64,000 nucleotides of DNA from Corinectria fuckeliana (Eukaryota; Ascomycota; Sordariomycetes; Hypocreales; Nectriaceae): NCBI GenBank assembly GCA_019137255.1, contig WPDH01000228.1:186001-250000 (forward strand), read 5' to 3'. The number at the start of each line of letters is the position of its first letter. Position 1 is the stretch's first letter. Shown one piece after another: positions 11,188 to 20,743 of the stretch. The translations under genes and the position numbers were made by a program. The notes under the pieces are model-generated. The model saw only the letters and a list, made by a program, of their open reading frames with translations, had not been told where the DNA came from and did no database searches.

Positions 11188-11572
11188 CATCGGCCGGTAA
11201 CGGAGAATTCGAACGCAGATCTTTTCGGGACAAGGCGTTCGCGATTATTAGGAACTCATAATTCGTATAGCAAGCAAGCATGATACATGGCAAACTGACT
11301 TGATTAATACTATTTTGTTTGTATTGCACAGCTTACTTTGCGCGTTAATCTTCTACGTGAACAGTCGCAAGTGGGAAGCTGGCGTACGTCGTATGATAAT
11401 TATCGCGTCTTAAACGACCAAAATACCCAGTCGTGATTAGCTTAGGCCTACTTCCTCCCTCGTAAGCATAGCTACTCTGAACCTCTAAACTCAGACTACG
11501 AAGTGCATGCGCCTACTAATCTAATTAGTCTGTATTCTTTGAGGGAAGTACCTACCTACTACCTTTAAGGTA
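11188..11572. other. Intergenic region left of the transposon
   Basis: 3' flank of the DUF2985 gene up to the TA dinucleotide (11571-11572) that borders the transposon. AT-rich, with an ACCT motif at 11550-11570. No gene seen. Confidence 0.6.
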
Positions 11573-11574
11573 TC

Positions 11575-11606
11575 AAGCGGTCTGAAAAAAACACCGCACA
11601 CCAAAT
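11575..11606 (+). repeat. Left terminal inverted repeat of the Tc1/mariner element
   Basis: Matches the reverse complement of 13488-13520 with two substitutions and one length difference near the inner end. The outermost bases differ slightly between the ends (TC versus CCT before AAGCGG). Confidence 0.9.
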
Positions 11607-11646
11607 CTCCCCACACCACCAAATCTCACCCCTTTACATCAGCAAA

Positions 11647-12732
11647 ATGGGCGCCCCGAAGCATGACACACCCAAAAAAGCCCGTATTCGAGGCGCAAAT
11701 GAATTCCTGGAAGCCAAGGGCTTATCGCATTATAAGACCGATCTTTTCTCTTTCTTTGGAGTCTCCCAGCGGTCCGGCTACGAGATTATTCGCAGCGATA
11801 CTGATCGCACGCGTTATAACCACCCTACCCTCCCCGAAACCCACGGCCATAAGAGGAAGCTTTCTGAACGAGACCTTGATTATATAGAAGATTTGTATGA
11901 GAAGGAGGGATTTGAAGCAAAGCGACTCCCTTGGTTAAGCGCTACCCTAGAAGCTAGGGTAGAGACTAATACTACTAATCAGATGATTGTAACTGCGCTT
12001 AGCACCTGTGATCTCTATAAGCGGCTTGCTCAGGATGTTAAATTTAAGAGCGCAGAAGACTACGCTCTTTAGGTTAAATACGCAGAGGAAGCTCTTATTA
12101 AGCGGCCCCAGCTAGAAGATTAGTATAATATTATTTTCTCTGATAAATCCCACTTTGGCTATATAGATAAGGGCTAAGCTAGGATAGCTAGGAAGCTAGG
12201 CATACAGACTGATCCTGATAATCTTTAAGAGCAGAAGAAGCCTAAGAAAGAGGAGAAAAAGAAGGTATACTACTAGGCAGGTATTAGCTATAACTTTAAG
12301 AGTCTATTAATTTAGTATAATATTCTTACAAATACTAATAGAAAGATAATATAAGCTATCTATAAGACTATAATCCTAAAAGCTTATATTAAGACCTTAA
12401 TTAATAAGAGCTATAGTTTTATCTTAGAGGAAGATAATAATAGTAGTTATAGTCTTAGTAAGAGTAATAGAGTTAGAGCTTAGAAGGAAAAGTATAACTT
12501 TTAGTACTTCTTTAATTATCTTAAGAGCTTAGATTTAAGCCCTATTAAGAACTACTAGTTAGTACTAAAGTAATATATTAATTGTTATACTTATTAGGAT
12601 ATTAATATAGTTAAGTAACTTATAAAGGTTAGCTAAGATTAGCTTAAGCTAGAGACTATTAATCACTAGGTGAAATTAATACTAAAAAGGCTATAGCATA
12701 TTATAAAATTAGGCAGTAAAATAACTAGTTAG
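11647..12732 (+). pseudogene. Tc1/mariner (DDE_3-type) transposase, inactivated by RIP
   Basis: One frame runs from ATG 11647 to TAG 12730-12732 (361 codons) without any frameshift. The first stop comes after 141 codons (12070) and many TAA/TAG codons follow, as expected when CAA, CAG or TGG codons suffer C-to-T or G-to-A change. The first 141 residues still read MGAPKHDTPKKARIRGANEF..., the helix-turn-helix part of a transposase family common in Sordariomycetes. Catalytic blocks remain recognisable downstream: FSDKSHF (Asp 12142-12144), LEEDNN (Asp 12433-12435) and LDLSPIKN, where the expected third acidic residue is Lys (12547-12549, consistent with GAG to AAG). A normal family member is about 340-370 residues, so this copy is full length but dead. 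Confidence 0.9.
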
Positions 12733-12763
12733 TAGTATTTTTTAATCTGTCTTAATTACTTAT

Positions 12764-12909
12764 TGTAAGAGTTAGGGCAGCATACCTAACCTTCAATAGA
12801 AAGTCCTAGCCGTAAGGCTAAAAAGATCAAACGATTCGAGTAAGCTGCGTCACTCAATCGTGCCGCACAACAGATTATAAGGGAGCTCTCAGCGAGCTGT
12901 ACCCTTACA
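12764..12909 (-). repeat. 3' LTR of the TRIM-like element
   Basis: 146 bp, TG...CA ends. Differs from the other copy at two sites (A where the other has G), one of them a TG to TA change of RIP type. The nearby pyrimidine tract on the plus strand marks this as the 3' LTR on the minus strand. Confidence 0.85.
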
Positions 12910-12913
12910 ATTA

Positions 12914-12925
12914 TCCCCCCCTCTT
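12914..12925 (-). other. Probable polypurine tract
   Basis: Twelve purines in a row on the minus strand, four bases from the 3' LTR, where second-strand priming occurs in LTR retroelements. Assigned by position and composition only. Confidence 0.55.
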
Positions 12926-13212
12926 AACAGCACGTCTCGGGCTGCTAGCTTATCAGTAGGCGTAGCGCAGCCTCTTCTGCTCTAGGCGCAGGCAGCCTCT
13001 TCTGCACCATTATAGAGGGTCAGCCCCTATAAGGTCAGGAACACAGCAACCCTATCGCACCCGTACATACGTGTGTGTTAGAGGGTAGCCCGGCTCCCAG
13101 GCCTAAGATAACCACTGCTGTCAACCCCTAAGGCTTCAGTCGCAGCAGGCAACTGCACACGCTCATCCTTGTGAGCCTAGCGCCTATCGCGGTCACAAGG
13201 ATCTTTTTTCCG

Positions 13213-13285
13213 TGGTCGGGCCCGCACTGGGACTCAAACGCACAACCTTCCGCACAGCACTAAACCCAACGCGTACTCGAATAAT
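13213..13285 (-). other. tRNA-like sequence in the retroelement leader
   Basis: Read on the minus strand, this stretch directly follows the 5' LTR. It contains TGGGTTTAGTGC (box-A-like), GCGTTTGAGTCCC (box-B/T-arm-like) and ends CGGGCCCGACCA, i.e. an acceptor-like GC run followed by CCA. I could not fold a complete cloverleaf, since the T-stem does not pair, so it is not annotated as a tRNA gene. It could be a tRNA-derived fragment captured by the element or an old SINE. Confidence 0.5.
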
Positions 13286-13431
13286 TGTAAGAGTTAGGGC
13301 GGCATGCCTAACCTTCAATAGAAAGTCCTAGCCGTAAGGCTAAAAAGATCAAACGATTCGAGTAAGCTGCGTCACTCAATCGTGCCGCACAACAGATTAT
13401 AAGGGAGCTCTCAGCGAGCTGTACCCTTACA
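13286..13431 (-). repeat. 5' LTR of the TRIM-like element
   Basis: 146 bp, same ends and length as 12764-12909. It contains a short inverted repeat TAGCC-GTAA-GGCTA. Followed by the CTTAT target duplication. Confidence 0.85.
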
Positions 13432-13487
13432 CTTATAAATTAGCTGTAAAATCAGGTGGTTATAGACGCTAAGGAGAGTGTGAGTCG

Positions 13488-13520
13488 ATTTTAGTGTGTG
13501 GTGTTTTTTTCAGACCGCTT
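13488..13520 (-). repeat. Right terminal inverted repeat of the Tc1/mariner element
   Basis: Reverse complement starts AAGCGGTCTGAAAAAAACAC, as at the left end. Confidence 0.9.
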
Positions 13521-13523
13521 AGG

Positions 13524-13896
13524 TATGTAGACGAAGTCGGTACGTGGGACTACTGTACTAATAAGTAATTACTTTGTAATTAGTATCTAAAGGGTACACA
13601 ACTACCTAAGGTAAGTACCTAGGCCGCTGACCCCCACTATGTGGCCCCCGCCTGCTCCGCCTCCGCCTGACGTCCTCGGACCTCATGACGACCTACCCGG
13701 GCCTTCATCCACCGTCATCCTTAACTCACCGGCCTCAACAGCTTCACCCAAGCCTCCCTTCCCAACACGCGCCTAGCCTCTCGCGCCTCGCCTTCCGCAT
13801 CTCGTGTCTACCATCCCCAACGTCTTCTTCGCACCGGAGACTCGAAGGGCCCGCCCCGCTGCCACGACCCCACTGCCCGATCGCAGCCCCGGCATC
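13524..13896. other. Upstream region of the Yippee gene
   Basis: 373 bp between the transposon end and the chosen Yippee start. It holds an ACCT/AGGT motif (about 13601-13625) and a C-rich leader. The frame of the Yippee exon is open some distance upstream but lacks an earlier ATG in a convincing context. Confidence 0.55.
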
Positions 13897-14325
13897 ATGG
13901 GGCTGGCATACAACACTTATCTCAACAGCAGCAAGATCTACGGCTGCAAGACATGCAAGGCTCACCTCGCCAACCATGAAGATATAATTAGCCGTGTGCG
14001 CACTCACTCTCCCGTCGTTCCCTCCGACGCTCGCCTCTGTCTTTGTCTATACCTCTGCCTTCCAGGCCTATAACGCTAATGATCCCTTCAGAACTTTCGT
14101 GGCCAGCACGGTAAGGCCTATCTTTTCCACAGCGTCGTCAATATCGACACGGGTGCCCCCAACGAGCGCAACATGACCACCGGCCGCCACGTGGTCCGCG
14201 ACATTGCCTGCCGCCAGTGCAAGGAGACCGTCGGCTGGAAGTATGACAAGGCTTACGAGCCATCCGAGAAGTACAAGGAGGGCAAGTTTATTCTCGAGGC
14301 TGAGCTTCTATGCAACGTCACCTGA
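13897..14325 (+). CDS. Yippee family zinc-binding protein
   Basis: Exon 1 13897-13995, intron 13996-14091 (GTGCGC...TTCAG, branch GCTAAT), exon 2 14092-14325; 110 residues. It reads MGLAYNTYLNSSKIYGCKTC at the start and ends EAELLCNVT. The two CxxC pairs that bind one zinc are Cys17/Cys20 and Cys73/Cys76, and the RGQHGKAYLF and WKYDKAYE blocks are standard for Yippee (110-120 residues in most eukaryotes). The donor two bases earlier (13994) breaks the frame, which fixes the splice site. Yippee proteins share a cereblon-like fold and have roles linked to the cytoskeleton and growth in other eukaryotes; the molecular job here is unknown. The RIP-mutated transposon ends only about 370 bp upstream. 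Confidence 0.92.
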
Positions 14326-14657
14326 GTACTAGGAGAACTAGGGCAGGCTAGCACGCTAGTGGGCAGTGAGTGTGGCAAGATCAAGTTTGAGCTCGACGTT
14401 CTATTTCTGGCGTTTGTGGGAAGAGTTGGTCTATTACTGAGCCTCGGGTCGGCTGCGAGCATTGTTTACGGCGAAGGTGTTATTGGCTTTGCTTTCACAT
14501 TTGATATGTTGCGTCCTCAGTTTCTAGGCTGGATTACTTATTCCAATCTACATAAATCCCAGTAATAAATTTACAAGTTGCCACGCCAGCTCCTCTACCT
14601 CACCAGCCATCCTTCAAAAAGCAATGCCAAATCCAACATCAAGTATGGCTGTGTCCT
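14326..14657. other. Convergent intergenic region, Yippee / SLC35F6-like
   Basis: Shared 3' flank of two convergent genes. Nothing recognisable. Confidence 0.6.
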
Positions 14658-16037
14658 TCAACGATGCTCAATAGGGTCCTCGGGCAAAAGCTCCTCGATT
14701 TCCTCGTCAATCCTCAAGGACTTGAGAGGCGGCTGCACAATGCCGTTGAAAAGAAAGGTGAAGTAAACCAGCAGGCCGAAGCCGACAATTTGAAGCCACT
14801 TGAATGTCTCCCAGCCCAGACCGAGCGACACAACCCAGATGAAGAGAGTTCTGCAGGTGTCAATGGTAGACCTGGACGTGGCACTGACACTCCTGGTAAC
14901 TGATAGGCCAAAGAAGTTGAAACCACTGTGAAGGAGGCGATTAGCTGATGTTGGAGAGCGATATAGACTGGCACATGGGTGCGGAGTAGGTCTTACCCAA
15001 TGCTGATCATGATGAGAACACTTGACAACAAGATCTGCTTGTTCTGGGTCATCTGGCGCCACCCCTCGGCGATGTCGAAGTAGCCGTATCTTCCAGCATC
15101 AGTTACTCCAACTGAAAAGTGCATAACCACCATGCCTAGAAGGGTGACGGTGAACCCAAAAATGCCTTCCCAGCCGACTACTATGATGGGCTCGATGGGG
15201 GAGTTCTCCAAGATCCATTCTTCGAGAACGAATTGGGTGGCCGTGAAGATCTGGGCGCCCGCGATCAGGAGAACACCGACGACAACCCTCGAGGCATCTG
15301 TGAGACCATCTGAAGTGACCAATCCTCTGCGGAGCACATCAAGTGAGGCCTCTGGCTTCTCATCGGGCCAAATAGCGCCGGCAAGGCCAACGACGGCGAC
15401 GCCAACGACTACACCAGCCAGAGAAATCCACTGAAACAAGAACAGATGCCGGCCAAGGAAAATGACACTGAATAAGCCAACAAATAGTACCAGTGCACCT
15501 CTGGTCATCTGGTAAATTGAAGCAGCAACCATGAGGAGGCCGCAATTCATCAGAGTTGTGCCACAAATGTCACAGACTGCTGGCAGGGCGAGGAGTAGGA
15601 CTCGATATCCCTTCAGGAGTGTACCGTGAGACGAGCGTAGAAGCTTGGTTCTATCATTATTCTCCTCGCCGATCGGTTCCGAGGTCTCGGTAGCGTTGAC
15701 GGCCTCGTAGCCTTGATCGATTGGGGAACCAGACCCTTTGCCTCGACGCCAGGCAGCCATCAGGCCGACGACGAGCCAACAGCCCATCTCCCCGATAAAC
15801 ATCTGTGCCGTTTGGAGAACGGGCTGGTTAAAGAAGGCTCGCTGGCTCGCATCGTCGTCGGGGTCGCAGTTCCGGACGCATTGGTTGTCCTGATGCAAGT
15901 CAGTCATCAGACTCAGTGGAAGCTACTTGTGGCGGGCTCATCTGTCGTCATACCTGATACTTGGTCAACAGGGTATTGCAAACACCTGTCAGAAGCATCA
16001 TGGCTACAAGAAACGGAATAAGGCTTGGAGACGCCAT
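14658..16037 (-). CDS. SLC35F6-like drug/metabolite transporter family protein
   Basis: Exons 16037-15954, 15889-14997 and 14925-14658; introns 15953-15890 (64 nt) and 14996-14926 (71 nt); 414 residues. Exon 1 encodes a first membrane helix (SLIPFLVAMMLLTGVCNTLL) followed by KYQ, and exon 2 starts DNQCVRNC, rebuilding the TKYQDNQC junction. About ten hydrophobic segments are visible, including MFIGEMGCWLVVGLM, YRVLLLALPAVCDICGTTLM, ALVLFVGLFSVIFLG and WISLAGVVVGVAVVG. The conserved blocks AASIYQMTRGALVLFV and SATSRSTIDTCRTLFIW are those of the SLC35F6/EamA-type group. Members sit in endomembranes, lysosome/vacuole or mitochondria; the substrate is not established. A charged loop at residues 70-110 separates the early helices. 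Confidence 0.88.
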
Positions 16038-17362
16038 TGTGATAGCTGGCACCAAAGCGCTGCGGTTAATGATGCTAACAATGCAAGATGGAAGAGATGA
16101 AGTCTACACAGACAAAGGGCACGAGCATGAGGCTATGGAGCGGACAGGCATGTCGTCACGGGGGAGTGCCTCGCGACCTTGTTGGACCAATGACGGCGCC
16201 CCACTCTCAGCATGCACGGACAATCCCGTACATATGTAGGGACGTACATAAGTTACTAGGCCTAGTCTATCCTACTATCTACGAGTACCTACCTACCTAC
16301 CTAGTTGGTACTAGACTAACAACTATATAGGTACCTAAGCAGGTATCTTCTATAGAGAGGTACCTAAGGAGTTATTGACATACATACAGTTTGGGAAAGC
16401 TTAGATAACTAAGTACGGTTTTGCGGGGGCTGGGGGCGGGGATGATATCAGCCCAAATCACACATAGTAGGATTGGATTACCTAAGGGCTGTAGCCGACT
16501 TAAACATACATACTCAGTAGCAAGGCGGAGATGCGATTCGGCTAACTAACTTAAGGGGATGGAAGTCATTTCCTCGTTTGGGTTCATCGTTTCTCTCCCC
16601 CTTAAGTTAGTACCTATAGGTACTTGCTATGCAGGCCTGGGACACGATCGTCCCGTACCCTGCTGCAGCCCTTGTGCATTAAACCCTTCTGACTCGTGGG
16701 ATCTCGGCTTCAGGATTAGTCTGCTATTTGATCAGGTGCCGGCCGTTGCGGGGGATCTGGCGGCTACGAGAAACGATGCCCGTTTTGTTGCTTGCATAAC
16801 TCGGACCTCTGACCAATTCCAAACACGAGAACACGTAGGCCTATCTGTTTGTGCCTCTGTGGTCTGCAATCGAGAAAAGCCAAAATGATTTTATCCGCCC
16901 TACGAAGATAGGAAAACGTTTTCTAACAGCATGCTAATGCGAGATACAATACGGGAAGCAATGAGATATAGATGTTCTGTAAGTTGGTACGGTAGTATTC
17001 TAAAACCCTGGTCGCTCGTGCCCTCTAGGCAGGCTTCGTATCTGTGACACCAAGGACGAAGGTCGTTGCTGCAAGCAAAAACAAGCAAGCACGCTTTGGG
17101 GTAGATCACAGGGCTGTCGCAAGGTCACAAAATAGGGCTCGGGAAAACTCGAGTTCATGTCTCTTCTCTGACTGTACTAGTTTGTAACTGCCAAGACCAT
17201 CTGGATTGGTAGGGTTTTGCCCGAGGCTGCGAAAGGAATGTAGGTATAGGTAAGAGCTAAAATACAGGATAATCGAACCAAGATGGTAGACTCGGCCGCC
17301 TAACAAGGGCAGGGTCTGCCGAGAGTGCGCAGGCGAAGCAGGTGAGGCGTGTTGCCACAGCA
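16038..17362. other. Intergenic region with ACCT repeats and a long hairpin
   Basis: 1.3 kb between two minus-strand genes. ACCTACCTACCT-type repeats occur at about 16280-16350, and a 14-bp perfect inverted repeat at 16545-16611. Small open frames (for example 16559-16888) look spurious. Confidence 0.55.
16545..16611. repeat. 14-bp inverted repeat (potential stem-loop)
   Basis: Arms ACTAACTTAAGGGG (16545-16558) and CCCCTTAAGTTAGT (16598-16611) are perfect complements with about 39 bases between them. Could be a tiny MITE-like remnant or a structured RNA element; no flanking duplication is evident. Confidence 0.75.
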
Positions 17363-19193
17363 CTACCACGTGAATGCCTCCTCGATGAAGTCGATGCTGC
17401 TGCGATCCTGTCGGGTTCGCACAGCCCGGCGAACCTCATCGCCCAGAGCGCCTGGGCCACACACGGAGACCACCATGGCTCCGACTTGATGCTCCTGCTC
17501 CATGGACAGCAGTGTTTCAATGTTAGGGCGACCCGGGAACATTTGCACTGTCGACGACGGGCTGTGGATTTCCTTCGTTGACCGAGGCTGGCTGACGAAG
17601 AGCATGATTCGCAACACGTCCCGTCGCTTATCCATGGCCAGAATCTCAGTCATCCACGGGCGGATCCACTCGAGATGCTCGGGGTTCTGGATAGTCCAGA
17701 CAAGCAAGACCTTGCGCGTCGCGACCGTGCCCTCGCTAAATCCAGATACCAGATGCTGAACATAGGGGACCTGATGCGTGATTCCTACACCTCCGGCAAA
17801 GAGCACCGCCGTGCCGTAGGAGTCCAGGCAGTGATGGCCGCCATATGGACCCTCGGAGTAGCAAGTCGTTTCCAGCCTGCCGCCAGGTGCCGCCAAAGCC
17901 TTTTTGTAGAGCTTATCAGTGAAGCCAGTTCTGGCGCGGACAATGTAAGAGACACGCATCTGCTGAGAGCTCAGAAGGTCCTGGCGCGTGCTTGCGAGCC
18001 TCTCCGATGTTAGGTCCTCGACGCCGTCAACCCATGCGATCGAGAAAGGGTGAGACTGCCAGAGGCTGAGGCCGGGTAGATACAGATAGGCGTGCTGCCC
18101 CGGACGGGCGCTCCAAGGGCGGGCGAGGGTCGTAGTCAACCGCACCGCGTTGCCGGGTAGCGCCTCGACCACCGTCCTCGAGCCCGACCCACCGACGTTG
18201 TACCAGAGCATTCGGAGAATACGGGCCCCTCGGTCGGCGGCCCAGAGTGCTGCGGCGGCCTTCAGCCACTGGAGTTGCTTGTACTGAGCGAGGTGGATCC
18301 ACAACCCGTAGACAGCGAGAATGGCAAGGGCGATATGGATCATCTTGAAGGTCTCGTAAAAGGCGTGTCGGATCGGGCTGAACGCCTGCAGGGCGAGGCC
18401 GACAAAGGCAGCGGTTGCAATGAAGCCCCAGAGAAGGAAAGGCACCGTAAATGTGCTACTGAAGGCTTCGGGCGCCCAGGCGTTCTTCCCATAGTGGGCG
18501 AGGGTGTGGGTTAGGGCCTCGAGGACAACGATGCGGCCGAACCAGCGGTGGATCAAGTTGTAGGTATCGAAAGAAATGCCTAGAAGGGAAATGAGAGGGT
18601 TGTTTCGTCCAGCGAGAAGGAAAAGCGGTATCTATGCCAAGTCAGCAACAGGAACAGCGGCAACACGAACAAGACCGGAGATATTCAACATATCCCACAA
18701 GAGGACGTACCATGTTCATGACGGCCAGGATACCGGAGCGGTTGCGCAGGGCAGCTGCAGCGATGTCAACCGTTTCCGCGTAAGGGATGTCCATGACACA
18801 AAAGGCAACATTGATGGCGAAGTAGGTGGTGAGGAAGAGCAGCTGGAACCGGGTGGGCAGAGTGCCGACATTGATGGCGGAGCTGAGCTGAATCTCGCGG
18901 TTGTGCCTCTTGCGGAAGACGGGAGCATAGAGGACATGGCGCTTGAGCGAAGCCAGGTTCGCCGACGGGATGGCGAAGTATCGCTGACGATCGTTGTTGA
19001 GCCCGGAGATATGGCGAGTGAGCTTGTTGACCTTGTCGGCGACCCTCCAGAAGACAACAGCGAGAGCAACCGCACCGCAAATGATGAAGAGATAGTTGGA
19101 CAAGTCAACGTTGATGAGCTCGCCAGCCGCTCCAACCGCTTCCGCATGCTGCTGTTCGGGGGTCGGAGGACCAGCATCCGAAGAACCACCCAT
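17363..19193 (-). CDS. Ferric reductase (FRE/NOX-type transmembrane flavocytochrome)
   Basis: Exon 1 19193-18711, intron 18710-18632 (79 nt), exon 2 18631-17363; 583 residues. Four haem-ligand histidines are seen in two pairs 14 residues apart: His189/His203 (IHRWFGR...THTLAH) and His260/His274 (MIHIAL...LWIHLA). A FAD-binding HPFS motif lies near residue 355, and NADPH-binding motifs are AGGVGIT (about 440-446) and CGPGALGDEV (near 555). These define the ferric reductase transmembrane domain followed by FAD and NAD(P)H domains. Such enzymes pass electrons from cytosolic NADPH across the membrane to reduce Fe(III) or Cu(II), mostly for uptake. There is a first hydrophobic helix (YLFIICGAVALAVVFW) but no obvious cleavable signal peptide. 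No siderophore or iron permease gene lies nearby. The frame is open upstream of 19193, but the first good ATG (MGGSSDAG) is chosen. Confidence 0.92.
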
Positions 19194-20205
19194 TTTGACA
19201 ACGTTAAACGGTAGGGAGAAGAAAGTAAGAAGGGAATGTGAGTTTAGGGCAAAAAGGGGAGAAGAGAAGGAAGATTGATGGGCACCACGAGGAATGGTGT
19301 CCCGATAAATCAATAGGCAAACAGCCGGAAACGAAGAAACGAAGAAGCGAAGAAACGAGGCACTAGAAGATCAAGGGAGACACAGATAGAGAGGGAGGGA
19401 GGGAGAAGGAGAGAGAGTGGAAAGGGGCGTGCAGTCTAGCAGCCGTAACAACACCGCTGGGAAAAGAACAAAAACGGTGACGGGGATGGGGATGGGCCCG
19501 CAGAGAGCATTGGCACTTGTTTATATATCAACACTACGTACGAAGGAAAACGACGGCCGTCGGAAGAATTCTGAGATTGGTCACACCCTGCTGAGATGGT
19601 ACAGCAGCAAAACACAGTGGTACGGATCCTTGGATACGATACGATCTCCCCAGGGTGGTATTCGTTTGGAAACGCCAGCCAGCACAAGCAATGCACATGC
19701 GGGCGGACTGTCACTGCATTACGTATTGATGTTTTCGTTGGTCCCCCGACAAGACGCGTGTTTCGGGGGCCCAGATTGAGAATGTTGCACCGCGATGGCT
19801 GGGATGTTGATTGATCAACTGTTAGTAGGAAAGCAGCCGGGCACCAACGCCAGTAGACGCCAGCCGGGGCCCGTGAGCCTGTGAAACATGGCATTCCCCC
19901 GGCGCCTTCATCAGACATGGCAGTCCTCGCAGATTGATTCGCGTGCCACACGGAACCACGCGGGGCCTCACGGAGCCACACGGGGCGACGGCGGTTTCAA
20001 GTGGCTGGTGCCCCACTGTGACAGATGCTGCCTTGGGGCCTTGGGGCCTCACTGGACTTTCGATGCCCCATCCCTTGACGCCCCCGCTAGAAACTCCTCC
20101 CTATGTACATACATATCTAGGCTCCCTGGACTCCCAATTCGACGATTCGTAGACTCCTAAACTCCCTAGGCCAGATCACCATCGTTCTCCTCCTCCGCCG
20201 CCGTC
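19194..20205. other. Intergenic region between ferric reductase and the 875-residue gene
   Basis: Ferric reductase promoter on the right side of its start and the 3' flank of the next minus-strand gene. Purine-rich (GGGA)n-type sequence around 19385-19420. No gene seen. Confidence 0.55.
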
Positions 20206-20712
20206 TCATTGCCGCCACCTTTGCCCTGCGACACTCCCCTGAGCCCTCCCCGCCCTGGTCCCTGTTTGGGTCCATGTCCGCGTCGGTGATGTGCGCGCGC
20301 GCTTACTGCTCCTGGTTGGCTGTCCTCTAATTCCCGTCCAAGCCTGCGACCGCGACTGCGACTTCAACTGTGAGAGCGCCGGCGATGGTCTCGATGCTGA
20401 CGACGCAGCAAATGACGAGGATACCCCCAGGCTGCCACTGCTGCTGCTCATCTCTGTAGGGCAATCTTGGCCCGCGATCTCGTTCCCTTTCCCCTTCTCG
20501 ATCCCGTTCCCAGTCCTAATCCCTTTGCTCCTGATACCGCTTCGACTGTTTGTACCAGAATCCCGCCCTGCTGGGTCACCACCACTGCTAACAATGCTGG
20601 CCCTAGTAGCATTCCCCAGGCCTAACCCACAAATGCCGGAATCATCCTCCTCCCACTCGCCACTGAGCTCATCCCCACTGTCATCCTCGTTTAGACCTTC
20701 GCTTGTGCCTTG

Positions 20713-20743
<31 letters not shown>

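Larger units (their letters stand above)
12764..13431 (-). mobile_element. Miniature LTR retroelement (TRIM-like), 668 bp, nested in the Tc1 element
   Basis: Two 146-bp direct repeats (12764-12909 and 13286-13431) start TGTAAG and end CTTACA, the TG...CA ends of LTRs. The whole is flanked by a perfect 5-bp duplication CTTAT (12759-12763 and 13432-13436). The 376-bp interior is GC-rich and has no meaningful open frame, so it is non-autonomous. The complement of 12914-12925 reads AAGAGGGGGGGA, a purine tract next to one LTR, which fits a polypurine tract and sets the element on the minus strand. The LTRs differ at only two of 146 positions. The interior shows none of the heavy AT shift of the host transposon. 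The element type is inferred from structure; no coding marker exists. Confidence 0.82.
11573..13523 (+). mobile_element. Degenerate Tc1/mariner DNA transposon, RIP-mutated, interrupted by a retroelement
   Basis: The two ends are inverted repeats starting AAGCGGTCTGAAAAAAACAC (11575-11606 and the complement of 13488-13520), differing by a few G/A and C/T changes. TA dinucleotides at 11571-11572 and 13524-13525 look like the target duplication expected for Tc1/mariner. Inside is a transposase frame (11647-12732) broken only by stop codons, and a later 668-bp insertion (12764-13431). Without the insertion and its 5-bp duplication the element is about 1.28 kb, normal for the superfamily. The strong AT bias and TA-rich codons indicate RIP on both strands. 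Confidence 0.9.

Noticed and set aside
13213..13285. Functional tRNA gene in the retroelement
   Set aside because: The T-stem does not pair and no full cloverleaf could be drawn.
12764..13431. Two 146-bp direct repeats as a CRISPR or tandem duplication
   Set aside because: Only two copies, 376 bp apart, with TG...CA ends and an outer 5-bp duplication, which fit LTRs; CRISPR does not occur in fungal nuclear DNA.
13685..13987. 100-codon frame overlapping the Yippee leader
   Set aside because: Different frame from the Yippee exon, Pro/Ser-rich leader composition, no conservation known to me.
18576..19214. 212-codon plus-strand frame opposite the ferric reductase
   Set aside because: Shadow frame that crosses the intron and has no recognisable domain.
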